Assembly: GCA_040255525.1 (NCBI GenBank)
Contig: JBDZVD010000007.1
Span: 1-64,000, forward strand
Origin: Rugosimonospora sp040255525
GTDB taxonomy: Bacteria; Actinomycetota; Actinomycetes; Mycobacteriales; Micromonosporaceae
DNA: 64,000 nucleotides
Reading direction: 5' to 3'
The notes under the pieces are model-generated. The model ran no database searches. It was given only the letters and a program-made list of their open reading frames with translations, and had not been told where the DNA came from. Numbering within the stretch: the stretch's first letter is position 1; each line of letters opens with the position of its first letter. Shown piece after piece: positions 1-9,597 of the stretch. The translations under genes and the position numbers were made by a program.

Positions 1-1
1 C

Positions 2-856
2 ACCACCGCACCCGGCGCCTCCTCGACCGGCGGATCGGCGGCCATCACCGTCGGGGCCCCCCAGAACTTCTGGGGCAGCCTCGCTCAGCAGTTGGGGGGC
101 TCGCACGTCAAGGTCACCAGCATCATCGACAACCCGGACGCCGACCCGCACGACTACGAACCCACCGCCGCCGACGGCCGGAAGATCGCGTTCGCGAGAC
201 TGGCAATCATCAACGGTGTCGGGTACGACCCCTGGGCCACCAAGCTCGCCGACGCCAATCCGTCGCCCGACCGGACCACCCTGACCGTGGGCGACCTGGT
301 CGGGGCGAAGGACGGGGACAACCCGCACCGCTGGTACAACCCGGACAACGTACGGCAGGTCATCGACCAGATCACCGCCGACTACAAGAAGATCGATCCG
401 GCCGACGCGTCGTTCTTCGCCACCCGGCACGACACCGTCATCGACACCAACCTGAAGGAGTACTTCGACACGATCGCGTCCATCAAGGCGACCTACGCCG
501 GCACCCCGGTCGGCGCCTCAGAGTCGATCTTCGCGATGCTGTCCCCGGCACTGGGCCTCAACCTGCTCACCCCGCCGGGGTTCCTCACCGACATCAGTGA
601 GGGCGGCGACCCCAGCGCGCAGGACAAGGCGACGATCGACAAGCAGATCAAGACCAGGCAGATCAAGCTCTACGTGTACAACAGCCAGAACGCCACCCCG
701 GACGTGCAGGCGCAGGTCGACGAGGCCAAGGCGGCCGGGATCCCGGTCAGCTCGATCACCGAGACGCTCACCCCGGCCGGCGCGTCCTTCCAGGACTGGC
801 AGGTCGCCCAGCTGACCGCGCTCCAGCGGGCGCTCGCCCAGACCTCGGCGAGCTGA
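2..856 (+). CDS. Zinc/manganese-type ABC transporter substrate-binding protein (5' end outside window)
   Basis: The reading frame is already open at the first bases of the window, so the signal peptide and true start are missing. The visible 284 residues fit the periplasmic metal-binding family (ZnuA/TroA, cluster A-I). They include a histidine in DPHDYEPT near residue 49, a second in the NPHRWY segment, and the late YNSQNATPD and PVSSITETLTP segments of the C-terminal lobe. The third metal ligand position appears as Glu in ASESIFAML, where many family members have His. Its job would be capturing Zn2+ (or Mn2+) outside the membrane and passing it to an ABC permease. The permease and ATPase are not downstream, so they may lie to the left. 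The metal is inferred from the family, not proven. Confidence 0.85.
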   Translation, partial: TTAPGASSTGGSAAITVGAPQNFWGSLAQQLGGSHVKVTSIIDNPDADPHDYEPTAADGRKIAFARLAIINGVGYDPWATKLADANPSPDRTTLTVGDLVGAKDGDNPHRWYNPDNVRQVIDQITADYKKIDPADASFFATRHDTVIDTNLKEYFDTIASIKATYAGTPVGASESIFAMLSPALGLNLLTPPGFLTDISEGGDPSAQDKATIDKQIKTRQIKLYVYNSQNATPDVQAQVDEAKAAGIPVSSITETLTPAGASFQDWQVAQLTALQRALAQTSAS

Positions 857-896
857 CCGGCCTTCGCGCTGACCGGCCTTGGCGCGCTGACGGCCT
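852..896 (+). repeat. Degenerate tandem copies across the stop codon
   Basis: GCTGACCGGCCTT occurs at 852-864 and 868-880, and a decayed copy GCTGACGGCCT at 886-896. The TGA stop of the preceding gene lies in the first copy. This is one of several stop-codon duplications in the window. Confidence 0.7.
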
Positions 897-903
897 CGCC
901 GCG

Positions 904-1728
904 CTACTCGGCGATCGCGCGGGTGAGCAGGACCGCCGTGACGAACGTGCGGAACAGCCGCAGCGGGTCGTCGTCGGTCATCGCCACGGTCGTCTCGCCG
1001 GTCCGCTCGACGCCGCGCAGCCAGCTGGCGAGGTCGGCGAGGTCGCCGTTGTGGAACCGCACGGACAGCGTCGCCGGCAACGCGATCGACGGTGCGCAGA
1101 ACGAGCCGAGGCGCTCGAGCGCGCGCTGCGCGCCGGCCCGGATCGCCTCGCGGGCACGGTCCGGGTGCAGGCCGGCCGCGGCGAACCGGGTGACCGATTC
1201 CTTGACCACCACGGTTTCGATGCCGGGGCAGAACGGCGCAGCCTCCTCGGCGGTGGTGCGGTCGCCGGTGATGAGCACGACCGGCACGCCGTACGCCTGC
1301 GCCACCAGGGCGTTGATGCCCGCCTCACCGGTCACCACGCCGCCCAGCCGGACGTCCGCGATGGCCCGTGGGTTGTAGGTGTGTGACAGCACGGACGCCG
1401 CCGAGCTCATCGAACCGTGGTAGGACACGAAGAACACGGCGTCGAAGGACGCGTCCAGGCCCTGCATCATGTACAGCGGCTTGTGCCGGCCGGACAGGTA
1501 CGATGCGCCGCCGTGCAGCCGGTCCGGGCGCAGGTTCTGCATCGTCGAGTGCGAGTCGTTGACCAGGAACTCCCGTGCCCCGGCGGCGAGAGCGCCGTCG
1601 ATGGCCGCGTTCACCTCGGCCTGCAGCAACGTGCGGTAGTACTCGTACTCCGGGCTCGGCGGGCGGCACTGGGACCAGTCGACCACGCCGGCGGTGCCTT
1701 CCATGTCGGTGGAGAGGAAGACCTTCAC
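904..1728 (-). CDS. M55 family D-aminopeptidase (DppA-like)
   Basis: A 274-residue protein matching the DppA family of zinc D-aminopeptidases, which release N-terminal D-amino acids such as D-Ala from peptides. The N-terminus KVFLSTDMEGTAGV carries the metal-binding DxE pair. VNDSHSTM supplies the next Asp/His region, SYHGSM a further His, and GEAGINAL the late Glu. The start at 1728 (GTG) is preferred over GTG 1734 because GGGAG lies about 5 nt upstream of it and family members begin at MKVF. No signal peptide is visible, so it should be cytoplasmic. Family members often sit beside peptide importers, but this one stands alone between a metal-binding protein and DNA-repair and PEBP genes. A role in cell-wall D-peptide recycling is inference. 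Confidence 0.85.
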   Translation of the reverse strand: MKVFLSTDMEGTAGVVDWSQCRPPSPEYEYYRTLLQAEVNAAIDGALAAGAREFLVNDSHSTMQNLRPDRLHGGASYLSGRHKPLYMMQGLDASFDAVFFVSYHGSMSSAASVLSHTYNPRAIADVRLGGVVTGEAGINALVAQAYGVPVVLITGDRTTAEEAAPFCPGIETVVVKESVTRFAAAGLHPDRAREAIRAGAQRALERLGSFCAPSIALPATLSVRFHNGDLADLASWLRGVERTGETTVAMTDDDPLRLFRTFVTAVLLTRAIAE

Positions 1729-1793
1729 GCACACTCCCGTCCCGGTGGCTCGACGCCATTATGCCGGGTCAGTCGCGCGCGTGGTACCGGTGG

Positions 1794-2480
1794 TCAGGCG
1801 CGGGCGAGCCGGCGGGCCTGGTCGTAGCTGGCCTCCTGCTCGACCCGTACCAGCGCACCGAGCAGCCAGGCGAGCTTCTCGGACTCCCTGCCCTGCCTGC
1901 CGCCAGCCACCTGGAACAGGTCGGCCGTCGTACGGCCCAGCCCGAGCTTGCGCGCGGCGGCGAGCGCCCGCCGGTCCGCGAACGGCGCGATCTCGCTCCA
2001 CCCGGCCTGTACCTCGCGGAAGAACAGATCGACGGCGGTGTCGCTGACGCCGGGCAGTTGCCGTAGCAGTTGCCGTTCACGGTTAGGGTCGCGCCGGGCG
2101 ACCGCCCGCAGTCGCCGCAGGTCGCCCTGGTACCTGTCGGCGACCGCCCGGGCCAGCGTTCCGAGCTCGGCGGCGACGCGCCGGGCGTCGCGGCGGGGGT
2201 CGGCGCCGCGGACGGCGGCCAGGCGCAGGTCCTCCGGTGCCGCGGCCAACCGCGCCGCGGTGTCCCAGCCGCGTTCGCGCAGCGCCCTGGCGGCCCGTAC
2301 CGCGGCGTCGAGGTCGCTACGGCCTGCGGCGAGCACCGACAGGCACAGCAACTGGAACAGAGTCGCCGGGTTGTTGGTCACCGGAAAGCCGGCCCGCTCG
2401 GCGAAGCCCCGGCCGGTCCGGCCGATCAGCCGGCGCGCCAACCGCCGCTTGTCCGCCAGTTCCATCGTCCCACCAGGCAT
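1794..2480 (-). CDS. Endonuclease III-like DNA glycosylase, divergent
   Basis: About 228 residues with an HhH-GPD fold. A helix-hairpin-helix LRQLPGVSDTAVDLFF lies near residue 150, followed by an Asp in PFADRRALAAARKLGL that aligns with the catalytic Asp of Nth. The Nth lysine of LPGVGRKTA is replaced (LPGVSDTA), and the C-terminal four-cysteine iron-sulfur loop is absent. It may therefore be a monofunctional glycosylase or an inactive relative. ATG 2480 is chosen for GGAGG 5 nt upstream; an ATG at 2465 is possible. The gene lies 12 bp after the PEBP gene on the same strand, so the two are probably co-transcribed. Confidence 0.75.
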   Translation of the reverse strand: MPGGTMELADKRRLARRLIGRTGRGFAERAGFPVTNNPATLFQLLCLSVLAAGRSDLDAAVRAARALRERGWDTAARLAAAPEDLRLAAVRGADPRRDARRVAAELGTLARAVADRYQGDLRRLRAVARRDPNRERQLLRQLPGVSDTAVDLFFREVQAGWSEIAPFADRRALAAARKLGLGRTTADLFQVAGGRQGRESEKLAWLLGALVRVEQEASYDQARRLARA

Positions 2481-2492
2481 CACGACCTCCGA

Positions 2493-2948
2493 TCACCGCT
2501 GGAACAGGCCGACGGTGCTGCCACTGGCCACGGCCGCCAGGTCCACGTGCTGGTGCACGTCGTACGCGGTCGGCACCTCCGGCAGCTGGATCGACTCGCC
2601 CAGCGCGTACAGGTGGAACACGTACCGGTGCGCCGGATCGCCGGGCGGCGGCTGCGGTCCGCCCCAACCGGTGTCGCCGAACCCGTTGGGCCACTCCCGG
2701 CCGCCCGGTGGGGACTGCCCCTCGCTCGTCCCGGCCGACGACGGGTCGATGCCGGTCACCAGCCAGTGCAGGAACGGAGCGTTGCCCGGCGCGTCCGGGT
2801 CCTCGCAGATCAGCACGAGTTCGGTGGCGCTGTCCGGCAGCCCCGACCACTCCAGCGGCGGCGAGACGTTGTCGCCCGTGTGCGTGTAGCGTCCCGGAAT
2901 CTCTTCGTGGTCGCCGAAGGCGGGACTGCCCAGCCGGATGCTTCCCAT
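2493..2948 (-). CDS. YbhB/YbcL family PEBP (Raf-kinase-inhibitor-like) protein
   Basis: A 151-residue phosphatidylethanolamine-binding protein fold. Visible family motifs are the ligand-pocket PPLEWSGLPDSATEL and EDPDAPGNAPFLHWLVTGID near the middle, GGPQPPPGDPAHRYVFHLYAL, and a C-terminal HV-containing helix. The upstream frame stays open, but ATG 2948 has a strong ribosome site (GGAGG, 7 nt spacing) and matches the family N-terminus MGSIRLGSPAF. Bacterial members are cytoplasmic or periplasmic with poorly defined function; no signal peptide is seen here. The gene is divergent from the esterase-like gene at 3122, with a shared promoter region of 173 bp. Confidence 0.88.
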   Translation of the reverse strand: MGSIRLGSPAFGDHEEIPGRYTHTGDNVSPPLEWSGLPDSATELVLICEDPDAPGNAPFLHWLVTGIDPSSAGTSEGQSPPGGREWPNGFGDTGWGGPQPPPGDPAHRYVFHLYALGESIQLPEVPTAYDVHQHVDLAAVASGSTVGLFQR

Positions 2949-3121
2949 GACCGTACCTCCTGCCGGTCCGCTACCCGCCGGCCGGTGGTCCAACCGCGCC
3001 TGCGGCGGCTGTGCGCCGCTCCGTTCCCGCGGTCGGGAGTTTTCCGCTGCCGGGGACCGGGTAGGCACGCCGTGGATGTGCGCCGTTGACGTGCCGGGCG
3101 CATGGCTGCGGGGAGAAGATC

Positions 3122-4405
3122 ATGACACGGTACCGGGACGAGGTCATCGCGCTGACCGCGCCGCTTTCCGACCCCGGCGACCTGGACATGCTGCTGGACC
3201 GGATCGGTGACGCCCGGGTGGCGATGGTGGGCGAGGCGAGCCACGGTACCCACGAGTTCTACCAGTGGCGGGCGGCGTTGACCCAGCGGCTGATCGCCGA
3301 GTGCGGGTTCTCCTTCGTGGCCGTGGAGGGTGACTGGCCGGACTGCGCCCGGGTCGACCGCAGCGTGCGCCTGCTCGCGGGCGAACCGGACGATCCACGC
3401 GAAGCGCTGTGCGCGTTCGAGCGGTGGCCGACCTGGATGTGGGCCAACGAGGAGGTCGTCGACTTCTGCCGCTGGCTACGCCGGTACAACGCGTCGGCCG
3501 CACCCGACCAGCGGGCCGGATTCCACGGGCTGGACGTGTACTCGCTGTGGGAGTCGCTCCGGGAGATCCTGCTGTACCTGCGGGAGAACGAGCCGGGGGA
3601 GGTACCCGCGGCACTCGCGGCGTACCGGTGCTTCGAGCCGTACGACGAGGATCCGTACAACTACGCGCAGGCCACCCGGTTTGTACCGGGCAGGTGCGAG
3701 AACGAGGTCGTCGACCTGCTCGTCAGCGTGCGGGAGCGGGCCCTGGCCGATGGCGCCGGGGAGTTCGGGGCCTGGCAGAACGCCGAGGTCGTCGCCGGTG
3801 CCGAGGAGTACTACCGGTCGATGCTTGCCGGGGACCACGAATCGTGGAACGTCCGCGACCGGCACATGGACCGCACGCTCGACCGGCTGCTGTCCCACTA
3901 CGGGCCGGAGTCCAGGGCGGTGGTGTGGGCACACAACACCCATGTCGGCGACGCCCGGGCCACCGACATGGAAAGCGCCGGAGAGGTGAACATCGGCCAG
4001 CTCGCCCGCGAGCGGTACGGATCCGAGCGGGTGGTACTGGTCGGTTCCGGCTCGCACCGGGGGACGGTCGTCGCCGGTGACGCGTGGGGTGCCCCGATGC
4101 GGCTGATGCCGTTGCCCGCGGCCCGACCCGGCTCGGTGGAGGCGGTCCTGCACGAGGACGCGCCGGCCCAGGCGCTGTCGGTGTTCCCCCGCCGGGAGCG
4201 GGCCGACGTGCTCAGTGACGAGCTGGGCCACCGCGCCGTCGGCGTGGTCTACCATCCCGAGCGCGACCCCGTCCAGTACGTGCCGACGGTGCTCGGCGAG
4301 CGGTACGACGCGTTCCTCTGGTTCGACCAGAGCCGGGGTGTGCTGCCGCTGCGTGCGCGCCCGTCCGGCGTTCTGGAGCCGGAGACGTTCCCCACGGGCG
4401 TCTGA
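3122..4405 (+). CDS. Erythromycin esterase family hydrolase
   Basis: A 427-residue member of the erythromycin-esterase (Ere/SucO) fold. Recognisable blocks are MVGEASHGTHEFYQWR (residues about 39-54), VAVEGDWPDCARVDRS, FERWPTWMWANEEVVDF, GFHGLDVYSLWESL and VVWAHNTHVGDARATDM, which holds the conserved histidines. ATG 3122 is used because GGGGAGAAG lies just upstream. Most chromosomal actinomycete members are general hydrolases of unknown substrate, and true EreA/EreB macrolide esterases are only distant relatives. Macrolide resistance should not be assumed. No membrane segment or signal peptide is present. Confidence 0.88.
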   Translation: MTRYRDEVIALTAPLSDPGDLDMLLDRIGDARVAMVGEASHGTHEFYQWRAALTQRLIAECGFSFVAVEGDWPDCARVDRSVRLLAGEPDDPREALCAFERWPTWMWANEEVVDFCRWLRRYNASAAPDQRAGFHGLDVYSLWESLREILLYLRENEPGEVPAALAAYRCFEPYDEDPYNYAQATRFVPGRCENEVVDLLVSVRERALADGAGEFGAWQNAEVVAGAEEYYRSMLAGDHESWNVRDRHMDRTLDRLLSHYGPESRAVVWAHNTHVGDARATDMESAGEVNIGQLARERYGSERVVLVGSGSHRGTVVAGDAWGAPMRLMPLPAARPGSVEAVLHEDAPAQALSVFPRRERADVLSDELGHRAVGVVYHPERDPVQYVPTVLGERYDAFLWFDQSRGVLPLRARPSGVLEPETFPTGV

Positions 4406-4624
4406 GACCCACCGCCGCCCCGGAGCGCGGGCGGTGTGCGGGTACGGCGGTTGCCGGCTCGGGAAGGTCGGGGTGACCGGCTGCGGGTCGGGGTCCATCG
4501 CCACTCGGCCGGACGGTGCCGGCCGGTGGCCATTTCGCCGTGCCCGCTCGGTAAACCGTCCCGAATTCCCGTCGTGACGCACTTCCGGCAGCCGGCGCTC
4601 CGATCGCGGGTATTCAATGGTGCG

Positions 4625-5356
4625 ATGGTGGCCAGGGTTCTGCTGGGTACGTGCGCCGTGGTATTGGTGGGTGCCGGGGTGGCCGGCTGCGCGTCCCAGG
4701 GCACGGCGACACCGGCCAAGGCCCCGAACGCTCCCGTCGTGGCGCTGCCGAGCGTGGCCGCGCCGGTGGCACCGACCCCGATCGGTACCCGCGACGGCGG
4801 CGCGACCGGCACCCGTACCGGTGGCGGGGGCGGCACCACCTTCGGCGCGGGCGGTGATGGCACCGGCGGCCGCACCGGCCCGGCGGGCGGGGTGGCACCG
4901 GTCGCCGCCACCTCCTGCGCGGCCGGCTCGCTGTCGCTGGGCCAATCGCCCGCAGCGAACGGAGCGGCCAGGCAGGTGGTGGTGGCCATCCGCATCGTCA
5001 ACCACGCGTCCCGCCCGTGCACCATCTCCGGGTACCCGGCGTTCCTCCTGACCGCCCGCGCGAGCAGCGGGAAGGACGTCGCCGAGCCGGTGGTCGAGCG
5101 GCACGGTTCCTCGGGTTCGCTCGCCTTCGGCGATCCGGTGCGCACGGTGACCGTCCCGGGCGGCGGCGTCGCCGGTTTCCTGATCCAGTTCAGCCGGGTC
5201 CCGTACGGCGACGGTGGCTGCGTGCGGGCCACCAAGCTGCGCCTGACGCTGCCGGGTACCGGCGCGTCCGTGATCGGGCCGGTCCAGATCGACGTGTGCG
5301 GCAAGCCGATGCTGGTGTCGCCGTTCCTGCCGAGCGCCCGCCTGATCACAGGGTGA
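4625..5356 (+). CDS. DUF4232 domain lipoprotein
   Basis: ATG 4625 begins MVARVLLGTCAVVLVGAGVAGC, a short lipoprotein signal ending in a VAGC lipobox; the longer upstream frame has no such logic. A low-complexity Gly/Thr/Pro linker (residues about 50-95) follows, then a DUF4232-type beta-sandwich starting at SCAAGSLSLGQ and containing VVAIRIVNHASRPCTISGYPA. Cysteines in this domain probably form disulfides outside the cell. Function is unknown; the family is common on actinomycete surfaces. It stands alone, and its stop codon is followed by three more copies of a GGGTGAA-type unit. Confidence 0.8.
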   Translation: MVARVLLGTCAVVLVGAGVAGCASQGTATPAKAPNAPVVALPSVAAPVAPTPIGTRDGGATGTRTGGGGGTTFGAGGDGTGGRTGPAGGVAPVAATSCAAGSLSLGQSPAANGAARQVVVAIRIVNHASRPCTISGYPAFLLTARASSGKDVAEPVVERHGSSGSLAFGDPVRTVTVPGGGVAGFLIQFSRVPYGDGGCVRATKLRLTLPGTGASVIGPVQIDVCGKPMLVSPFLPSARLITG

Positions 5357-5412
5357 ACGCCGGGAGGAGCCGCCCGGGCGAATCGCCGGGTGAAGCCGCC
5401 GGGTGAACCGCC
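5351..5412 (+). repeat. Four degenerate copies around the DUF4232 stop codon
   Basis: GGGTGAACGCC at 5351 (holding the TGA stop), GGGCGAATCGCC at 5376, GGGTGAAGCCGCC at 5388 and GGGTGAACCGCC at 5401 form a decayed direct repeat that fills most of the gap before the convergent paaX-like gene. Confidence 0.7.
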
Positions 5413-5448
5413 CGCCGGTCGGGACCGGGGTCGGGCGAGCGCCGGGGG

Positions 5449-6369
5449 TCAGGTGCCGGCGTCGCCGGCCAGCTCGCGCCAGTACCGCTGCGCCTCGCCG
5501 TGCCACCCGTCGTGCAGCTTCCGGAACAGCGCGCCGGCCCGCAGCCCGATCCAGTCGGGCGGCAGCAGTTCGGCCGGCAGCCTCGGGTCGAGGAACGGGA
5601 ACCGGCGCCACTCGTGGACCAGCCGGGCCTGGGCGAGCAGCGCCGGCTCGCCGGGTGCCGGGCGGGCACCGGCGAACTCGTCGAGGAACGCCTGGTACCG
5701 GTCGGCCAGCTCGTTCAGGTCCCACGCCTGGTGGACGAGGGTCTGCTGGCCGCCGATGCCGGCGAACCGCCCGGTGAACGACAGCGCGGCCTCGACCAGC
5801 CCCAGGTCGGTGACGATCTGTTTCGCCTCGACCTCGCGACCGGCGTTCGGGCTCGCCCACAGGCCCGGTGCCGGGCTGCCGAAGCCGGCCCAGGACATCC
5901 GGGTGCGCAGCTGGCGGCGCAGGTGCCGCTGGCCCTCGGGTACCGCCACCGACACCAGCAGCCAGCGCCCGTCCCAGCGGGGGGCCGGTTCGGCGAACGA
6001 GTAGATGCGCTCGGCGCCGTCGGTGAGCAGCCGGCGGCCCGGTTCGGACAGGCGCCAGCGCACCCGGCGGCCGGTGCGCTCGGCGACGATGAACCCCTCC
6101 GCGGCGGTGCGGGCGAGCGACTGCCGGGACGCCTTCTCCTCCACGCCGAGCCCGGCGAGCACCGCCAGCAGCGCGGAGGTCCAGACCGGGCGGCCGGCCG
6201 GCAGCACGTACTCGCCGAGGATGGTGAGCAGCAGCGAGGGGGCCGACGCGACGGCGACGTTGTGCCGCCGGCGCAGCTGGGGTCGAGGGGCACCGTCGCC
6301 CGGCGAACCGTCCCGCGGTGAGGCGTCCCGCGGTGAACCGTCCTGTCGCGCGTTCCCGGCGTACGGCAT
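5449..6369 (-). CDS. PaaX family transcriptional regulator of the box cluster
   Basis: A 306-residue PaaX-type repressor. It has an N-terminal winged helix (SLLLTILGEYVLPAG through SRQSLARTAAEGFIV, residues about 44-95), a central domain (RWDGRWLLVSVAVPEGQRHLRRQLRTRMSWAGFGS, written across two segments) and the C-terminal PaaX domain ending near the ELLPPDWIG segment. PaaX proteins sense aryl-CoA esters such as phenylacetyl-CoA. Divergence from boxC makes benzoyl-CoA the likely effector here, an inference. Residues 10-27 are a decayed SPRDG-type repeat encoded by about 15-bp copies at 6295-6355. GGGGGG lies just upstream of the ATG. The inverted repeat at 6388-6430 is the probable operator. 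Confidence 0.88.
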   Translation of the reverse strand: MPYAGNARQDGSPRDASPRDGSPGDGAPRPQLRRRHNVAVASAPSLLLTILGEYVLPAGRPVWTSALLAVLAGLGVEEKASRQSLARTAAEGFIVAERTGRRVRWRLSEPGRRLLTDGAERIYSFAEPAPRWDGRWLLVSVAVPEGQRHLRRQLRTRMSWAGFGSPAPGLWASPNAGREVEAKQIVTDLGLVEAALSFTGRFAGIGGQQTLVHQAWDLNELADRYQAFLDEFAGARPAPGEPALLAQARLVHEWRRFPFLDPRLPAELLPPDWIGLRAGALFRKLHDGWHGEAQRYWRELAGDAGT

Positions 6370-6387
6370 GCTCCCCCCTCGGTCGAC

Positions 6388-6430
6388 ATGCTACATGCAC
6401 TTGACAGGCTGATCGAAAGATGTAGAGCAT
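6388..6430 (+). promoter_or_regulatory. boxC promoter with probable PaaX operator
   Basis: A TTGACA -35 box lies at 6401-6406, with a TAGAGC-like -10 near 6423. It is framed by an imperfect inverted repeat, ATGCTACAT (6388-6396) and ATGTAGAGCAT (6420-6430). A repressor bound there would cover the promoter, and the repeat lies between the two divergent starts. The operator assignment is inference from position. Confidence 0.5.
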
Positions 6431-6465
6431 TGGGTACCGACCCTGCTGCGCCAGGAGGACTCCTC

Positions 6466-8172
6466 ATGACGACCACCGCAGCCTCCGGCCCGGCCGTCGA
6501 CCACGACCGGTCGCCGGGCGTGGTGGAGTTCCGGGTCGCGCCGCCGTACCGGCACTGGAAGCTGACCGTCGACGGGCCGGTGGCCACGCTGGCCATGGAC
6601 GTGGCCGAACACGACACGATCCGCGAGGGGTACGAGCTGAAGCTCAACTCCTACGACCTCGGGGTCGACATCGAGCTGTACGACGCCGTGCAGCGGCTGC
6701 GCTTCGAGCACCCGCAGGTGCGCGCCGTCGTTCTGACCAGCGCCAAGGATCGCATCTTCTGCGCCGGCGCGAACATTCGCATGCTGGCCGCCTCCCCGCA
6801 CGCCTGGAAAGTGAACTTCTGCAAGTTCACGAACGAGACCCGCAACGGCATCGAGGACGCCAGTGTCCACTCGGGACAGACGTACCTGGCGGCGGTCAAC
6901 GGCACCGCGTCCGGCGGCGGGTACGAGCTGGCGCTGGCCTGCGAGCACATCATGCTCGTCGACGACCGGTCCTCGGCGGTGTCCCTGCCGGAGCTGCCGT
7001 TGCTCGGCGTGCTGCCCGGCACCGGCGGGTTGACCCGGCTGGTGGACAAGCGGCACGTGCGCCGGGATCTGGCCGACTACTTCGCCACCCGGCCCGAGGG
7101 CGTGACCGGCTCCAGGGCGGTGGCCTGGCGGCTGGTCGACGAGGCGGTCCCGCGACCGGCCTGGGCGCAGCGGGTGGCCGCCCGGGCCGCCGAACTGGCC
7201 GGTCGGTCCACCCGCCCGGCCGGCGCGACCGGCGTCCGGCTCACCCCGCTGCCCAAGCATCGCTCGGCTGACCGGATCGGCTACGAGTACGTCAGTGCCG
7301 TGCTGGACCGGGACGCCCATCTGGTCGAGATCACCGTCGCCGGGCCGCGCGACGACCCGCCGGCAGCCATCGACGGCGTGCACCGGCAGGGTGCGGACTT
7401 CTGGACCCTCGCAGTCACCCGGGAGCTGGACGATCTGATCCTCGACCTGCGGACCAACGAGCTGGACCTGGGCACCTGGGCGCTGCGTACGGTCGGGGAG
7501 CCGGCACGGGTGCTGGCGTACGACAGCCTGCTGCTTCAGTACGCCGACGACTGGCTCGCGCGCGAGATCGTGCTGTACCTCAAGCGGACCCTCAAGCGGC
7601 TGGATGTGACCAGCCGCAGCCTGCTCGCCCTGATCGAGCCGGGGAGCTGCTTCGCCGGCAGCCTGTTCGAGCTGGCTCTGGCGTCGGACCGTTCGTACCA
7701 GCTGTCCGGGGTGTTCGAGGACGTCGATCCCGACGCCGAACCGGCCACCGTGACGATCGGCCCGATGAACCTCGGGCCGCTGCCGATGGGCAACGGCCTG
7801 ACCCGGCTGCGGTCCAGGTTCCACGGCGACGGCGAGGCCCTGTCCTCGGCGACCGCCGCGGCCGGTCAGCCGTTGCCCGCCGAGGCCGCGTCCGCGCTCG
7901 GCCTGGTCACCTTCGCCCCGGACGACATCGACTGGGCCGAGGAGGTGCGCATCGCGGTCGAGGAGCGGGCCAGTTTCAGCCCGGACGCGCTGACCGGGCT
8001 GGAGGCCAACTACCGGTTCGTCGGCCCGGAGACGCTGGAAACGAAGATATTCGGGCGGCTGTCCGCCTGGCAGAACTGGATTTTCAACCGCCCCAACGCT
8101 TCCGGCCCGGATGGCGCGTTGCGCCGGTTCGGCACCGGGATGCGCGCCGGCTTCGACAGGAAGCGAGTCTGA
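6466..8172 (+). CDS. boxC: 2,3-epoxybenzoyl-CoA dihydrolase BoxC
   Basis: A 568-residue double crotonase-fold protein that hydrolytically opens 2,3-epoxybenzoyl-CoA to 3,4-dehydroadipyl-CoA semialdehyde and formate. Marks of BoxC are the N-terminal VEFRVAPPYRHWKLTVDG, the acyl-CoA pocket AKDRIFCAGANIRML, the oxyanion segment NGTASGGGYELALACEHIML, and a second half with IEPGSCFAGSLFELALASDRSY. ATG 6466 has GGAGG 7 nt upstream; AGGAG and CTCCT flank each other there and could form a small hairpin over the ribosome site. boxB follows after 3 bp, so the two are one transcript under the divergent PaaX-type regulator. Confidence 0.95.
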   Translation: MTTTAASGPAVDHDRSPGVVEFRVAPPYRHWKLTVDGPVATLAMDVAEHDTIREGYELKLNSYDLGVDIELYDAVQRLRFEHPQVRAVVLTSAKDRIFCAGANIRMLAASPHAWKVNFCKFTNETRNGIEDASVHSGQTYLAAVNGTASGGGYELALACEHIMLVDDRSSAVSLPELPLLGVLPGTGGLTRLVDKRHVRRDLADYFATRPEGVTGSRAVAWRLVDEAVPRPAWAQRVAARAAELAGRSTRPAGATGVRLTPLPKHRSADRIGYEYVSAVLDRDAHLVEITVAGPRDDPPAAIDGVHRQGADFWTLAVTRELDDLILDLRTNELDLGTWALRTVGEPARVLAYDSLLLQYADDWLAREIVLYLKRTLKRLDVTSRSLLALIEPGSCFAGSLFELALASDRSYQLSGVFEDVDPDAEPATVTIGPMNLGPLPMGNGLTRLRSRFHGDGEALSSATAAAGQPLPAEAASALGLVTFAPDDIDWAEEVRIAVEERASFSPDALTGLEANYRFVGPETLETKIFGRLSAWQNWIFNRPNASGPDGALRRFGTGMRAGFDRKRV

Positions 8173-8175
8173 GCC

Positions 8176-9593
<1,418 letters not shown>

Positions 9594-9597
<4 letters not shown>

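Noticed and set aside
3122..4405. Macrolide-resistance esterase
   Set aside because: The fold is right, but most chromosomal actinomycete homologs are not macrolide esterases and nothing nearby concerns macrolides. Kept only as family member.
3476..6430. Very long minus-strand open frame opposite the esterase and DUF4232 genes
   Set aside because: It is the GC-rich antisense shadow of real genes: low-complexity Arg/Ala/Pro composition, no start site, no family motifs, and it overlaps the clear PaaX gene out of frame.
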